39,007 nt of DNA, taken from contig JAOAEV010000118.1 of the NCBI GenBank assembly GCA_026416585.1, forward strand, positions 1 to 39,007, in the 5' to 3' direction. The notes under the pieces were generated by a model, which was given only the letters and a program-made list of their open reading frames with translations, did no database searches and was not told where the DNA came from. The DNA comes from Chlorobiota bacterium. Lineage in GTDB: Bacteria; Bacteroidota; Ignavibacteria; Kapaibacteriales; NICIL-2. Position 1 is the first letter of the stretch. Every line of letters begins with the position of its first letter. This document shows positions 27,711-37,070 of this stretch, piece after piece. The translations under genes were made by a program, and so were the position numbers.

Positions 27711-29591
27711 ATGCGTACCTTTCTCAGCGTATTTATTGCGACCACTATTGCATCCCTCATGCTTGCACAACCCGCTCGCATTGGTGTGCACAGCGGGATC
27801 AATGCAAACTTTCACGCTCCATCTTTCCCTGCAACTCCACAGCCAGGAGGTCCACAGTATAACACATCCGCTACGAGTGTGACTGGTACCGTTGGTGCGA
27901 TTGGTCAGATCCCGCTGTCGTCAACCCTGGCGCTCGGCTTACGTGTCGCCTACAACGCGATGGGTAATGTAACACTGCCATCAAGCAATGCTATTTTCTC
28001 GTACAACCTACGACCATCGCTCCCGTACGTTGAATTGCTCCCAACGATTGGTATTAGCGATCTGCTCGTCTCGAAATCCCTTTGGCTATGGGGAGGGCTC
28101 GACGTTGGTTTTCCTCTTTCCCCAACTTACTCGCGCGATTCAAGTGGTAGCGCCAATATTACCGATGCAACGATTCCTGATGCACAAACTCGATTGGCGA
28201 TAGCAGTCGGAGCGAGCTACGACATTCCTCTCAGTGAGCAGTGGATACTCCAACCAGAACTGAGTTTCCGCTTCCCGCTCACCTCAGTATCGAGTAATGC
28301 TAACTTTGATTCGTGGAAAGTATCGCAGCTCCGTATAGGGGTCAACCTCTTCTACAGCCTCGCGACACAGTCAACTGATACAACGAGGCCGCCGAAAGAA
28401 CCATATGTCCGCAGCCGGATTGGACGTGTCGTTACCATCAGGCCCAACGGTGATACATCCGATGTCCGCACGATTTCGTTAGAAGACGTTCGTTATACTG
28501 AATCTTTCCCTATTGTCCCATACGTGTTTTTCCCTGCAAATTCGAGTACACACGATAAGTTCTACCGAACTGCAGAACAGCGCGAAGCTGGCGAAGCGTA
28601 TGCAGTGGACACTCTCAAGGATGCCCTTGCTGTCAATGCACATGTCCTTTCGCTGGTGTGCCGGCGAATGAATCAATACCCCACTGCCCGATTGACCATC
28701 ATTGGCACTACCGATGGACGCAGTGAAGCACGCAATCGTTCGCTCTCATTGCAACGCGCCCTCGCGATTAAGTCGCAGCTTGTTGCCTGTGGTGTCGATT
28801 CCTCTCGAATTTCCATCGAAGCGCGTGAGCTTCCTGAAAAACCTTCTGCCCCGAATGATCCCGATGGCATTGTTGAAAATCGCCGGGTTGAATTTCGTTC
28901 GTCAACGCCGGAGATCCTTGAGCCATCCCAATCCCGTGTGGGAATCGAACGCCTGGCAAATCCTGATGCAGTCCTTTTCTTGCCCGAGGTTGCCACATCC
29001 GACCCCATCGCAAAATGGGAATTAACAATCACGCAAGCAGGACGTCAGTTACGGATCTTCCGTGGCGAGGGAACACCGCGCCCGATTACCTGGACCATCC
29101 AACCGAGTGAACTATCCCCAAAACAAGTGCCTATTGACTACACCTTCCATGTCGAGTCCGTTGTCGGCCGTACATCAGAAAGTAGCGGTTCGCTTGCCGT
29201 TGACTACATCAGCAGTACTCGCCCACTTCAAGAGCGAACCGGCGATAAAACAATTCAGAAATTCAGTCTGATTCTGTTTGACTTCGACAGTGACGTCATC
29301 ACCGCTGATAATCGCCGCATCCTCGACCTGCGAATTGTTCCAGCAATTGTACCTGGGTCGAAAGTCTCTATCAATGGCTATACTGACAGAATCGGCGATG
29401 CTCGTTACAATTTGGATTTGTCGCGTCGTCGCGCTCAAGCTGTTATGGACTATCTCAAATCCAAGCGACCGAATGCACAGTATCAAATCGCTGGATATGG
29501 TGAAACTATCGAACGCTACGATAACGATCTCCCTACCGGTCGGCAATTGAGCCGCACTGTTCAAATCATCATCGAAACACCAAAGCAGTAA
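27711..29591 (+). CDS. Outer membrane protein with N-terminal barrel-like region and two OmpA-like (peptidoglycan-binding) domains
   Basis: Signal peptide MRTFLSVFIATTIASLMLA; OmpA-like 1 (about 28515-28901: LTIIGTTDGRSEARNRSLSLQRALAIKSQL...ENRRVEF); OmpA-like 2 (about 29259-29579: ILFDFDSDVIT...INGYTDRIGDARYNLDLSRRRAQAVMDYL). Confidence 0.85.
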   Translation: MRTFLSVFIATTIASLMLAQPARIGVHSGINANFHAPSFPATPQPGGPQYNTSATSVTGTVGAIGQIPLSSTLALGLRVAYNAMGNVTLPSSNAIFSYNLRPSLPYVELLPTIGISDLLVSKSLWLWGGLDVGFPLSPTYSRDSSGSANITDATIPDAQTRLAIAVGASYDIPLSEQWILQPELSFRFPLTSVSSNANFDSWKVSQLRIGVNLFYSLATQSTDTTRPPKEPYVRSRIGRVVTIRPNGDTSDVRTISLEDVRYTESFPIVPYVFFPANSSTHDKFYRTAEQREAGEAYAVDTLKDALAVNAHVLSLVCRRMNQYPTARLTIIGTTDGRSEARNRSLSLQRALAIKSQLVACGVDSSRISIEARELPEKPSAPNDPDGIVENRRVEFRSSTPEILEPSQSRVGIERLANPDAVLFLPEVATSDPIAKWELTITQAGRQLRIFRGEGTPRPITWTIQPSELSPKQVPIDYTFHVESVVGRTSESSGSLAVDYISSTRPLQERTGDKTIQKFSLILFDFDSDVITADNRRILDLRIVPAIVPGSKVSINGYTDRIGDARYNLDLSRRRAQAVMDYLKSKRPNAQYQIAGYGETIERYDNDLPTGRQLSRTVQIIIETPKQ

Positions 29592-29657
29592 CTGGAACCG
29601 ACTGGACAGCAACATTTGTTGCGGTAGGAGCTTTACTGAGTCAATAGCCCATTAGGT

Positions 29658-31583
29658 ATGCCATATAGGTATCTCGACCACATCAATTCCCCAGCGGATT
29701 TGCGCCGATTGCCCGAACAGGCGCTCAAAGCAGTCGCCGACGAACTGCGTGATTACCTCATCGATGTGATCACTCGTGTCGGAGGGCATTTTGGTGCTGG
29801 ACTTGGTGTAGTCGAGTTGACAGTCGCCCTCCACTACGTGTTTGATACTCCCAAGGACAAGATTATCCTTGATACCGGTCACCAAGGGTATCCACATAAA
29901 ATTCTCACTGGTCGAAAAGACCAGCTATCGACTATACGGCAATTCAGTGGGTTGTCTGGTTTTCTCAAACGAAGCGAGAGTCCCTACGACGTCTTTGGCG
30001 CTGGACATGCTTCAACAAGCATCAGTGCAGCCCTCGGTATAGCAGTCGCCCGTGATCTTCGCGGAGAGGATTACAAAGTTGTCGCTGTCATCGGCGATGG
30101 TGCAATGACGGGCGGCTTAGCATACGAAGCAATGAACAACTGCGGTATCCAAAAGCGAAACATTACTGTTGTGCTCAACGACAATAACATGTCCATCGCG
30201 GCGAATGTATGGGCAATATCAAACTACTTTACGGAGATATTCACTACACCAACGGCAATCAAACTCCGACAGCACTTCAAACAGGTTGCTTCGCAAGCTG
30301 GTCCGATCGGCGATCGTATTCGCTATCTGGCTGGTCGCATTGAAGACGGATTCAAAGCCGTCCTCACGCCAGGGATGTTGTTTGAATCCCTCGGTTTCAA
30401 ATACTTTGGTCCGGTCAACGGCCACAACATCCAACAGCTTGTTCGGATTCTGCGGCATGTGAAGGATCTGCCTGGACCGATTTTGCTGCATGTGCGCACA
30501 CAGAAGGGCAAAGGATATGAGCCAGCCGAAAAAGACAAGCAGTTCCTCCACGCCATCGGTAAGATCGACAAAATCACGGGAAAGCCACTTGCATCCAGTG
30601 CAAACTCATCGCCGGCGCCTCCCACTTATCAAAAAGTTTTCGGCGAAACATTGCGCGATATTATGCGCGAGGATCCGCGTGTGGTTGGTATCACAGCAGC
30701 AATGCCAGATGGTACAGGATTAGACATTGTTCAGCGTGATTTCCCCGATCGGATTTTCGATGTCGGTATCGCCGAAGGGCATGCCGTCACCTCCGCTGCT
30801 GGAATGGCCACGGAAGGGATCATACCAGTGTGCGCAATCTACTCGACGTTTCTCCAGCGCGCGTTTGACATGATTATGCATGATGTGGCATTACAACATC
30901 TGCACGTGGTTTTTGCGCTTGACCGAGCTGGCGTTGTTGGAGCTGATGGACCGACACATCATGGGGTTCTCGACTTGGCATATATGCGCATCATTCCTGG
31001 AACTGTCGTGATGGCGCCCAAGGACGAGCAAGAACTCCGTGACATGCTCTACTCGGCGATTTACGCATACACTAATGGTCCTGTCTCACTTCGCTATCCA
31101 CGCGGCAATGCAATCGGTGTTCCGCTACGGCCGATGCAGATTCTTCCTTTGGGGAAAAGCGAAGTACTTCGTGAGGGCAGCGATATAGTGCTCATCGCAG
31201 TGGGACCATTGGTCTATCGAGCACTCGAGGCAGCTCAATTACTTGAAAAACGCCACGGTATTCATGCTGCAGTCGTCAACGCACGATTCGTCAAGCCTCT
31301 TGACGAAGAACTGCTCTCTGAACTTGCCCGAAGAATCGGCGTAATTGTTACGCTCGAAGACGGACAAATTCACGGTGGTTTTGGCTCCGCTGTAGCGGAG
31401 CTATTTGCTCAACGACAGCTCGACGGTATCAAACTCAAAATTCATGGAATTGGCGATCATTTCGTCGAACATGGGACACAAGAGGAATTGTATCGCTTAC
31501 TTCGTCTCGATGCCGAAGGCATCTATACAGTAGCACTCGAGCTTCTTCAAACAACCCCAATCGAGAGCATCAAGCAATGCTGA
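29658..31583 (+). CDS. dxs: 1-deoxy-D-xylulose-5-phosphate synthase
   Basis: LRDYLIDVITRVGGHFGAGLGVVELTVALHYVFDTPKDKIILDTGHQGYPHKILTGRKD...GDGAMTGGLAYEAMNN...VVFALDRAGVVGADGPTHHGVLDLAYMR. Confidence 0.97.
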   Translation: MPYRYLDHINSPADLRRLPEQALKAVADELRDYLIDVITRVGGHFGAGLGVVELTVALHYVFDTPKDKIILDTGHQGYPHKILTGRKDQLSTIRQFSGLSGFLKRSESPYDVFGAGHASTSISAALGIAVARDLRGEDYKVVAVIGDGAMTGGLAYEAMNNCGIQKRNITVVLNDNNMSIAANVWAISNYFTEIFTTPTAIKLRQHFKQVASQAGPIGDRIRYLAGRIEDGFKAVLTPGMLFESLGFKYFGPVNGHNIQQLVRILRHVKDLPGPILLHVRTQKGKGYEPAEKDKQFLHAIGKIDKITGKPLASSANSSPAPPTYQKVFGETLRDIMREDPRVVGITAAMPDGTGLDIVQRDFPDRIFDVGIAEGHAVTSAAGMATEGIIPVCAIYSTFLQRAFDMIMHDVALQHLHVVFALDRAGVVGADGPTHHGVLDLAYMRIIPGTVVMAPKDEQELRDMLYSAIYAYTNGPVSLRYPRGNAIGVPLRPMQILPLGKSEVLREGSDIVLIAVGPLVYRALEAAQLLEKRHGIHAAVVNARFVKPLDEELLSELARRIGVIVTLEDGQIHGGFGSAVAELFAQRQLDGIKLKIHGIGDHFVEHGTQEELYRLLRLDAEGIYTVALELLQTTPIESIKQC

Positions 31584-31609
31584 ATGCGTGCCGACCCACC
31601 ATCGGCTCG

Positions 31610-31617
31610 TATCTTTG
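31610..31617 (+). promoter_or_regulatory. Candidate -7 box TATCTTTG for tRNA-Lys
   Basis: TAnnTTTG match 29 nt upstream of the mature tRNA 5' end. Confidence 0.4.
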
Positions 31618-31646
31618 CACGTTTGTTGGAACATGCACATATATTA

Positions 31647-31718
31647 GACCCCGTAGCTCAGTGGTAGAGCATCTGACTTTTAATCAGAGGGCCGCAGGTT
31701 CAATCCCTGCCGGGGTCA
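31647..31718 (+). tRNA. tRNA-Lys (anticodon UUU)
   Basis: Full cloverleaf: acceptor GACCCCG/CGGGGTC, D-stem GCTC/GAGC, anticodon stem TCTGA/TCAGA with loop CTTTTAA, T-arm GCAGG-TTCAATC-CCTGC; discriminator A; no encoded CCA. Confidence 0.96.
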
Positions 31719-31761
31719 CAAGTACCTACCGGGTGCACCACCCAACTGTCCGTGCCTGCCT

Positions 31762-33549
31762 ATGAGCTTGCCCACCTCTCCAGCACAAAGCGATTGGCGA
31801 ATCTTGCTCCGCCTGCTTGCTTACGTCAAACCATATTTGCCTGCGCTCAGTGGTTCGATTGTCATTACACTGATTGTATCGGCCCTCGGTCCCCTGCGTC
31901 CGTGGCTGTTTCGTCATGCAGTCGACGCCGCCATTGCGACAAATAAGTGGCAGTCCGTGCTCATCTATAGTGCAGTCATTGCCATCGCCTTGTTGCTTCA
32001 TGCAGGCTTGCAGATTGCACAAACATACCTTCTGCAGTGGATTGGACAACATACACTCAACGATATTCGCCGCGATGTTTTTCATCACATCCTGCATTTA
32101 CCGTTTCGCGTCATTGATACGACACCAGTTGGGCGGCTCGTTACCAGAGCGACAAACGATGTTGAGGCGCTGAGTGAGCTGTTTTCATCAGGCGTCGTCA
32201 TGATTGTCTCCGACATACTCGTATTGGTGTGGATTCTTGTGTTCATGTTTGCCACCGATGTAGAGCTATCGCTGTACACCCTTGTTGTCATTCCGCTATT
32301 GCTGACGGCAGCGTTCGTCTTTCGCTCGAAGGTGCGCAGCGTATATGCTCTCATTCGTACCCAAATTGCACGGATGAACGCATTCCTCAATGAGTATCTC
32401 CAAGGGATTGCCACGATTCAGCTATTTAACATTCACCGCGAACAGTCTGCAAAATTTGATACTATCAATCGCGAGCACACTCGTCTGCAGCTGCGAACAA
32501 TCACATACTACGCGACTTTTTTTCCTGTTGTCGAGTTTCTCTCAGTTCTGGCACTCTGCTTAGTGCTGTACGCAGCATTTGGTCGCACAATACAGGGGAC
32601 GATCAGCATCGGCACGATTGTCTCGTTTCTGATGTACGGCGAAATGTTCTTCCGACCAATTCGCGACCTGACGGAAAAGTACAATGTGCTCCAGACCGCA
32701 ACAACAGCCTCGGAGCGAATCTTCGCATTGCTTGACCAGCCAATTAGTACGGACGATTCGAGAGAGGTACTGACTGTTCCTCGCATTGAACGTGGTATTG
32801 CATTTCGCAACGTAAGCTTTAGCTACGACGGTACTACATCTGTTCTCCATGACATCACGTTTGATATACCAGTAGGATCTTTCATAGCGCTTGTGGGAGC
32901 GACCGGTTCGGGAAAAAGCACCATTGCAAATCTTCTGTTGAAATTCTACTCTCCACAAAAAGGCGAGATACTGGTGGATTCAACTCCTTTGGAACAGATT
33001 TCAACACATGCACACCGAGGACGGTGTGCAATCGTCCTACAGGATGCCTACCTGTTTTCGCGTACAACCGATGACAACATTCTACTTGGTCGCTCTGCTA
33101 TCATTGATCCACTGTGGGAGTTATTGGCAGCTACTCACCCACAACTTGTTGAGAGATTGCGCTCACAGGATAACCTAGGAGAACGCGGTGCGTCGCTCTC
33201 TGCAGGTGAGCGCCAGATCATCGCCCTATTGCGCGCAATAGCAGGTCATCCTGAATTGCTCATTTTGGATGAAGCAACCGCGCACGTCGATTCGGAGACC
33301 GAGCGTGTACTCATGGAGCTTATCGAAACGATGCGTGGCTCGATGACAATTGTTGCAATTGCCCATCGTCTGGCGACAATTCGCCATGCTGATTCAATTC
33401 TTGTACTCCATCGCGGATCGATTGTTGAACGCGGAACACACGAAGAACTCCTCGCACAGAATGGGTACTACGCGACACTGTATTACTTACAGCGTATCGA
33501 GAACGCTATTGAAACGAGTGTCACCACACCCACTCTTCCCACACCATGA
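31762..33549 (+). CDS. ABC transporter, fused permease/ATP-binding (MsbA/LmrA-type exporter)
   Basis: Six-TM exporter domain; Walker A GATGSGKSTIANLL, signature LSAGERQ, Walker B LLILDEATAHVDSETE. Confidence 0.95.
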   Translation: MSLPTSPAQSDWRILLRLLAYVKPYLPALSGSIVITLIVSALGPLRPWLFRHAVDAAIATNKWQSVLIYSAVIAIALLLHAGLQIAQTYLLQWIGQHTLNDIRRDVFHHILHLPFRVIDTTPVGRLVTRATNDVEALSELFSSGVVMIVSDILVLVWILVFMFATDVELSLYTLVVIPLLLTAAFVFRSKVRSVYALIRTQIARMNAFLNEYLQGIATIQLFNIHREQSAKFDTINREHTRLQLRTITYYATFFPVVEFLSVLALCLVLYAAFGRTIQGTISIGTIVSFLMYGEMFFRPIRDLTEKYNVLQTATTASERIFALLDQPISTDDSREVLTVPRIERGIAFRNVSFSYDGTTSVLHDITFDIPVGSFIALVGATGSGKSTIANLLLKFYSPQKGEILVDSTPLEQISTHAHRGRCAIVLQDAYLFSRTTDDNILLGRSAIIDPLWELLAATHPQLVERLRSQDNLGERGASLSAGERQIIALLRAIAGHPELLILDEATAHVDSETERVLMELIETMRGSMTIVAIAHRLATIRHADSILVLHRGSIVERGTHEELLAQNGYYATLYYLQRIENAIETSVTTPTLPTP

Positions 33550-34733
33550 GGTGGAATCGCATTGTCGGTCAGGACCATGCCAAGGCGATTTTGATCGCCG
33601 CTCTACGTAATGGACGGCTTGCCCATGCGTACTGCATCTGGGGACCCAGTGGGGTTGGAAAAGATGCTCTGGCGATCGAAGTGGCGCGAGTGGTCAATTG
33701 TAGTAATCCAATCGAAACCCCCGAAAGCATCGAGGCATGCAACCAGTGCCGCAATTGCGTCTTGATGGATAGCCTTCAGCATCCAAATGTACAGTTAATT
33801 TTTTCGTTACCTGCAGCTGGTCGCTCCGCAGCTACCGAGGATGAGTCCCCGCTCCTTCGCCTCAGTGATGAGCACATCGCCTTACTTCAAGAACAGTTAG
33901 CGATCAAAGCCCGTAATCCCTACCATGACATTCGACTGCCGAATGCAACACAAATTCGTATTGCATCCATTCGCGATGTACGCCGAACACTTCAGCTATC
34001 TGCACCTAATCAATCAGGGTGGCGAGTAGTAATCATCAGCGAAGCCGATGCAATGACGACTGAAGCAGCTAATGCATTCTTGAAAACGCTTGAGGAACCT
34101 CATCCACGAACGACACTCATTCTAACGACATCCCGCCGCGATCACCTACCACCAACAATTCTGTCGCGATGTCAGCACATTCATTGTGGCTACTTGAGTG
34201 ACGACCAAATAGCCGCTGCACTCGTCGAGCGCTATGGTGTACCCATTGAGCGCGCCTCGATTATCGCTACGTTAGCACAAGGAAGTTTTTCGCGCGCAAT
34301 TGAACTTGTTCACTCGTCGCGCGATATCGAACAATTCAGCGATTTTGCATTGAAATTCCTCCGCACTGTCGCTAAACCAACGCGTTATCGAACCGAATTA
34401 TTCGGTTTAGTCGAGCAGATCACCTCATCAGCCGATCGCACTGCTATCGTTATCCAACTGCAGATGATACTGGCATGGCTCCGAGATGCACACATGTTGC
34501 AGTCACTCGGCGCCGCAGCCGCTAACCGGTTAGTTTTCCGATTTGGTGATCCGCATCGTTCGCTGCAACGGTTCGTCGAGCACTATTACCATGCATCACT
34601 TGCTGAAGCAATCAATGCTGTAGATGATGCAATAGCAGCGGTGGAATCAAACGCGCAAGTACCACTTACGTTGATTACGCTGGCGCTTCGTCTCCGGCGA
34701 GCACTGAAGACTGTTCCACACAGCAGTAGTTAG
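33546..34733 (+). CDS. holB: DNA polymerase III delta' subunit / AAA+ clamp-loader protein
   Basis: IVGQDHAKAILIAALRNGRLAHAYCIWGPSGVGKDALA; Zn-binding Cys cluster NCSNPIETPESIEACNQCRNC; NAFLKTLEEPHPRTTLILTTSRRDHLPPTILSRCQHI. Confidence 0.9.
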   Translation: MRWNRIVGQDHAKAILIAALRNGRLAHAYCIWGPSGVGKDALAIEVARVVNCSNPIETPESIEACNQCRNCVLMDSLQHPNVQLIFSLPAAGRSAATEDESPLLRLSDEHIALLQEQLAIKARNPYHDIRLPNATQIRIASIRDVRRTLQLSAPNQSGWRVVIISEADAMTTEAANAFLKTLEEPHPRTTLILTTSRRDHLPPTILSRCQHIHCGYLSDDQIAAALVERYGVPIERASIIATLAQGSFSRAIELVHSSRDIEQFSDFALKFLRTVAKPTRYRTELFGLVEQITSSADRTAIVIQLQMILAWLRDAHMLQSLGAAAANRLVFRFGDPHRSLQRFVEHYYHASLAEAINAVDDAIAAVESNAQVPLTLITLALRLRRALKTVPHSSS

Positions 34734-34738
34734 TCACC

Positions 34739-35197
34739 ATGCGTGCAATTGTTCAGCGTGTGCTATGGGCACAGGTATATGTGGAGGATCGCTGTGTCGG
34801 CAAAATCGAACGTGGCCTGCTTGTTTTGCTTGGTGTTCGGGCCGGCGATACCCCTGAAATAGCGGAATGGATGGCACGGAAAATTGCTGGGCTGCGCATA
34901 TTTCCCAACACAGACGGTCGTTTTGATCAGTCAGTCACCGAGATTGGCGGTTCGGTACTCGTTGTATCCCAGTTTACTCTCTACGGAGATGCTCGGCGAG
35001 GTTTCCGTCCAAGTTTCACCGATGCCTCACCGCCGGCAGTAGCTCAATCACTCTATGAACACTTCAACAACATTCTGCGAACGACATACCGCCTACGTGT
35101 CGAAACAGGCATCTTTGGTTCGATGATGAACGTCGAAAGCTGCAACTGGGGACCGGTCACAATTATCCTCGAAAAAGAACACGGCTCTTCCGACTAA
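34739..35197 (+). CDS. dtd: D-aminoacyl-tRNA deacylase
   Basis: MRAIVQRVLWAQVYVEDRCVGKIERGLLVLLGV...RIFPNTDGRFDQSVTEIGGSVLVVSQFTLYGDARRGFRPSFTDAS. Confidence 0.97.
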   Translation: MRAIVQRVLWAQVYVEDRCVGKIERGLLVLLGVRAGDTPEIAEWMARKIAGLRIFPNTDGRFDQSVTEIGGSVLVVSQFTLYGDARRGFRPSFTDASPPAVAQSLYEHFNNILRTTYRLRVETGIFGSMMNVESCNWGPVTIILEKEHGSSD

Positions 35198-35211
35198 GAA
35201 GAGCCGTGTTC
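35177..35211 (-). terminator. Rho-independent terminator for the minus-strand E2 gene, embedded in the 3' coding end of dtd
   Basis: GAACACGGCTCTTC-CGACTAA-GAAGAGCCGTGTTC, perfect 14-bp stem; on the minus strand followed by TTTTTC. Confidence 0.87.
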
Positions 35212-35230
35212 CATCTATTGCACGTACCGC

Positions 35231-37009
35231 TTAGAGCTGCACAGTCTCCGGATTCATTGATTCCAACGCTTGAACAATTGCGCGCAGACATGATGAACCC
35301 AATGCTCCATCAATGACACGGTGATCGTAGGTAATCGTGACGTACATCATATGGCGAATCATGATGACGTCCTCACCGTTGATTTCCTTGACTACCGGTC
35401 GTTTCTGCACTGCATACACGCCAATAATAGCCGCCTGCGGCTGATTGATGACAGGCGTACCAAAGAGGCTACCCCAAGGACCCATATTTGTTAGCGAGAT
35501 CGTCCCACCCTGAATTTCATCGGGATTGAGTTTCTTGTTGCGCGCACGTGTAGCCAAGTCGGTAATTGCGTGCGCCAAGCCCGTGATGTTGAGCAACTGT
35601 GCTTTTTTGACAACCGGAACGATCAAGTTCCCGTCGGGAAGCAGTGTCGCAAAACTGAGGTTGATGTTTCTGTGAACGACAATATTGGTCCCCTCAACAC
35701 TGACATTGACCATCGGGTACTGCCGAACGCCATCAACAATTGCTTTCGCAAAAAATGGTGTCAGAGTCAACTTGATGCCTTCTCGCTGCTGAAATTCCTC
35801 GCGAAAGAGCTGATGGGCTCGAATAATACCGGTAACATCTGCTTCAGCAACACTGGTAACATGGGGGGAGGTATGCTTGGAGCGTACCATGTGCTCAGCA
35901 ATGAGCTGTCGTACACGGTCCATCGGAATAATATCGACCTCCGGACCCCACGTTGTCTTGGGAATCTGTGGTGGTGTCGTCGCAGTTGACGCTGCTGCTG
36001 AAGTCGGTGGTATCGTTGGCGAAGGTGTGGGTGCAATTGTTGGTGTAGAGACCTCGACCGATTGACGACGGGACTTCCGCTGTTCAAGATAACGGAGGAG
36101 ATCACTCTTCGTTACTCGACCTTCCAACCCAGTACCTTGTATCGTTTCTAACTCCTCGAGTGTGACACCCTCAGCTTCTGCAATTGTGCGAACAAGCGGA
36201 GAGTAGAACCGTCCACTGTGCTGTCGGGGTATCTTCGTTGTACCTGTCGGAGCAGGTGCTACAGGGGTAACACTCGGCGTAGCTGCTGTTCCATTGGTTG
36301 TTTGCTGTGCTCTTACTGATGACTCCACCGAGGAAGTACCAGTGCTTACTGGCTGTGCTGGTGCTTGTGTAGCTTGCATAGCTACTGTCGAGGTGGCAAT
36401 CCGTGCGATGACAGTGCCGACTTCGACGGTATCGCCTTCGTTTGCCAGTCGCTCAACAAGCACGCCCGATGCCGGTGAAGGCACCTCAGTATCCACCTTG
36501 TCAGTAGAAATCTCAAGCAATACCTCATCGCGCTCGACACGCTCACCAATGTTCTTGACCCACCGAAGAATCTTACCTTCCTGCACTGACTCGCCCATCT
36601 TGGGCATGACAACATCAACAAGTTGCCCAGCTTCTACAGAAGGCGACGTTGCCTTTGGTACGGCAACAACAGGTGACGGGATCGGTGTTTCTTCACGCAC
36701 TGGTGGTGGTGACTGTTGCGGAGTTGGTGAAGGTGCAGCAGACGGCGCTGGTGCCGGAATGTTCTCGGTTACTTCTGTTTCTATCCGTGCAATGACAGTG
36801 CCGACTTCGACGGTATCGCCTTCATTTGCCAGACGCTCGACAAGTGTGCCTGATGCCGGCGAAGGAACTTCAGTATCCACCTTGTCAGTCGAGATCTCGA
36901 GCAGTACCTCATCGCGCTCGACACGCTCGCCAATGTTCTTGACCCACCGGAGAATCTTACCTTCCTGGACTGACTCGCCCATCTTGGGCATGACAACATC
37001 AACTTTCAT
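35231..37009 (-). CDS. 2-oxo acid dehydrogenase E2 component (dihydrolipoamide acyltransferase) with two lipoyl domains
   Basis: Two copies of VDVVMPKMGESVQEGKILRWVKNIGERVERDEVLLEISTDKVDTEVPSPASG; E3-binding domain RFYSPLVRTIAEAEGVTLEELETIQGTGLEGRVTKSDLLRYL; catalytic YDHRVIDGALGSSCL. Confidence 0.95.
   Translation of the reverse strand: MKVDVVMPKMGESVQEGKILRWVKNIGERVERDEVLLEISTDKVDTEVPSPASGTLVERLANEGDTVEVGTVIARIETEVTENIPAPAPSAAPSPTPQQSPPPVREETPIPSPVVAVPKATSPSVEAGQLVDVVMPKMGESVQEGKILRWVKNIGERVERDEVLLEISTDKVDTEVPSPASGVLVERLANEGDTVEVGTVIARIATSTVAMQATQAPAQPVSTGTSSVESSVRAQQTTNGTAATPSVTPVAPAPTGTTKIPRQHSGRFYSPLVRTIAEAEGVTLEELETIQGTGLEGRVTKSDLLRYLEQRKSRRQSVEVSTPTIAPTPSPTIPPTSAAASTATTPPQIPKTTWGPEVDIIPMDRVRQLIAEHMVRSKHTSPHVTSVAEADVTGIIRAHQLFREEFQQREGIKLTLTPFFAKAIVDGVRQYPMVNVSVEGTNIVVHRNINLSFATLLPDGNLIVPVVKKAQLLNITGLAHAITDLATRARNKKLNPDEIQGGTISLTNMGPWGSLFGTPVINQPQAAIIGVYAVQKRPVVKEINGEDVIMIRHMMYVTITYDHRVIDGALGSSCLRAIVQALESMNPETVQL
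36399..36619 (-). repeat. Direct repeat copy A (lipoyl domain 2 of E2)
   Basis: 221-bp segment aligning without gaps to 36783-37003 with roughly 20 or fewer differences by eye. Confidence 0.9.
36783..37003 (-). repeat. Direct repeat copy B (lipoyl domain 1 of E2)
   Basis: 221-bp segment aligning without gaps to 36399-36619. Confidence 0.9.
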
Positions 37010-37070
37010 TGGGCTGGCTGAGTGTAAGTAGTGAACCTATCATGCAGCGAAATTAGCAATCGGGGGATTG

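Noticed and set aside
29592-29657. Small hairpin GCAACA-TT-TGTTGC between the OmpA-like gene and dxs
   Set aside because: Only 6-bp stem with no T-tract; could easily be chance.
33546-34733. Walker A GPSGVGKD (Asp instead of Ser/Thr) in HolB as a possible novelty
   Set aside because: Delta' subunits commonly have degenerate nucleotide-binding motifs; expected for the family.
36294-37031. 245-aa plus-strand Thr/Ser-rich repetitive ORF
   Set aside because: Complement of the duplicated lipoyl domains and Pro/Ala linkers; its repeats simply mirror the E2 repeats.
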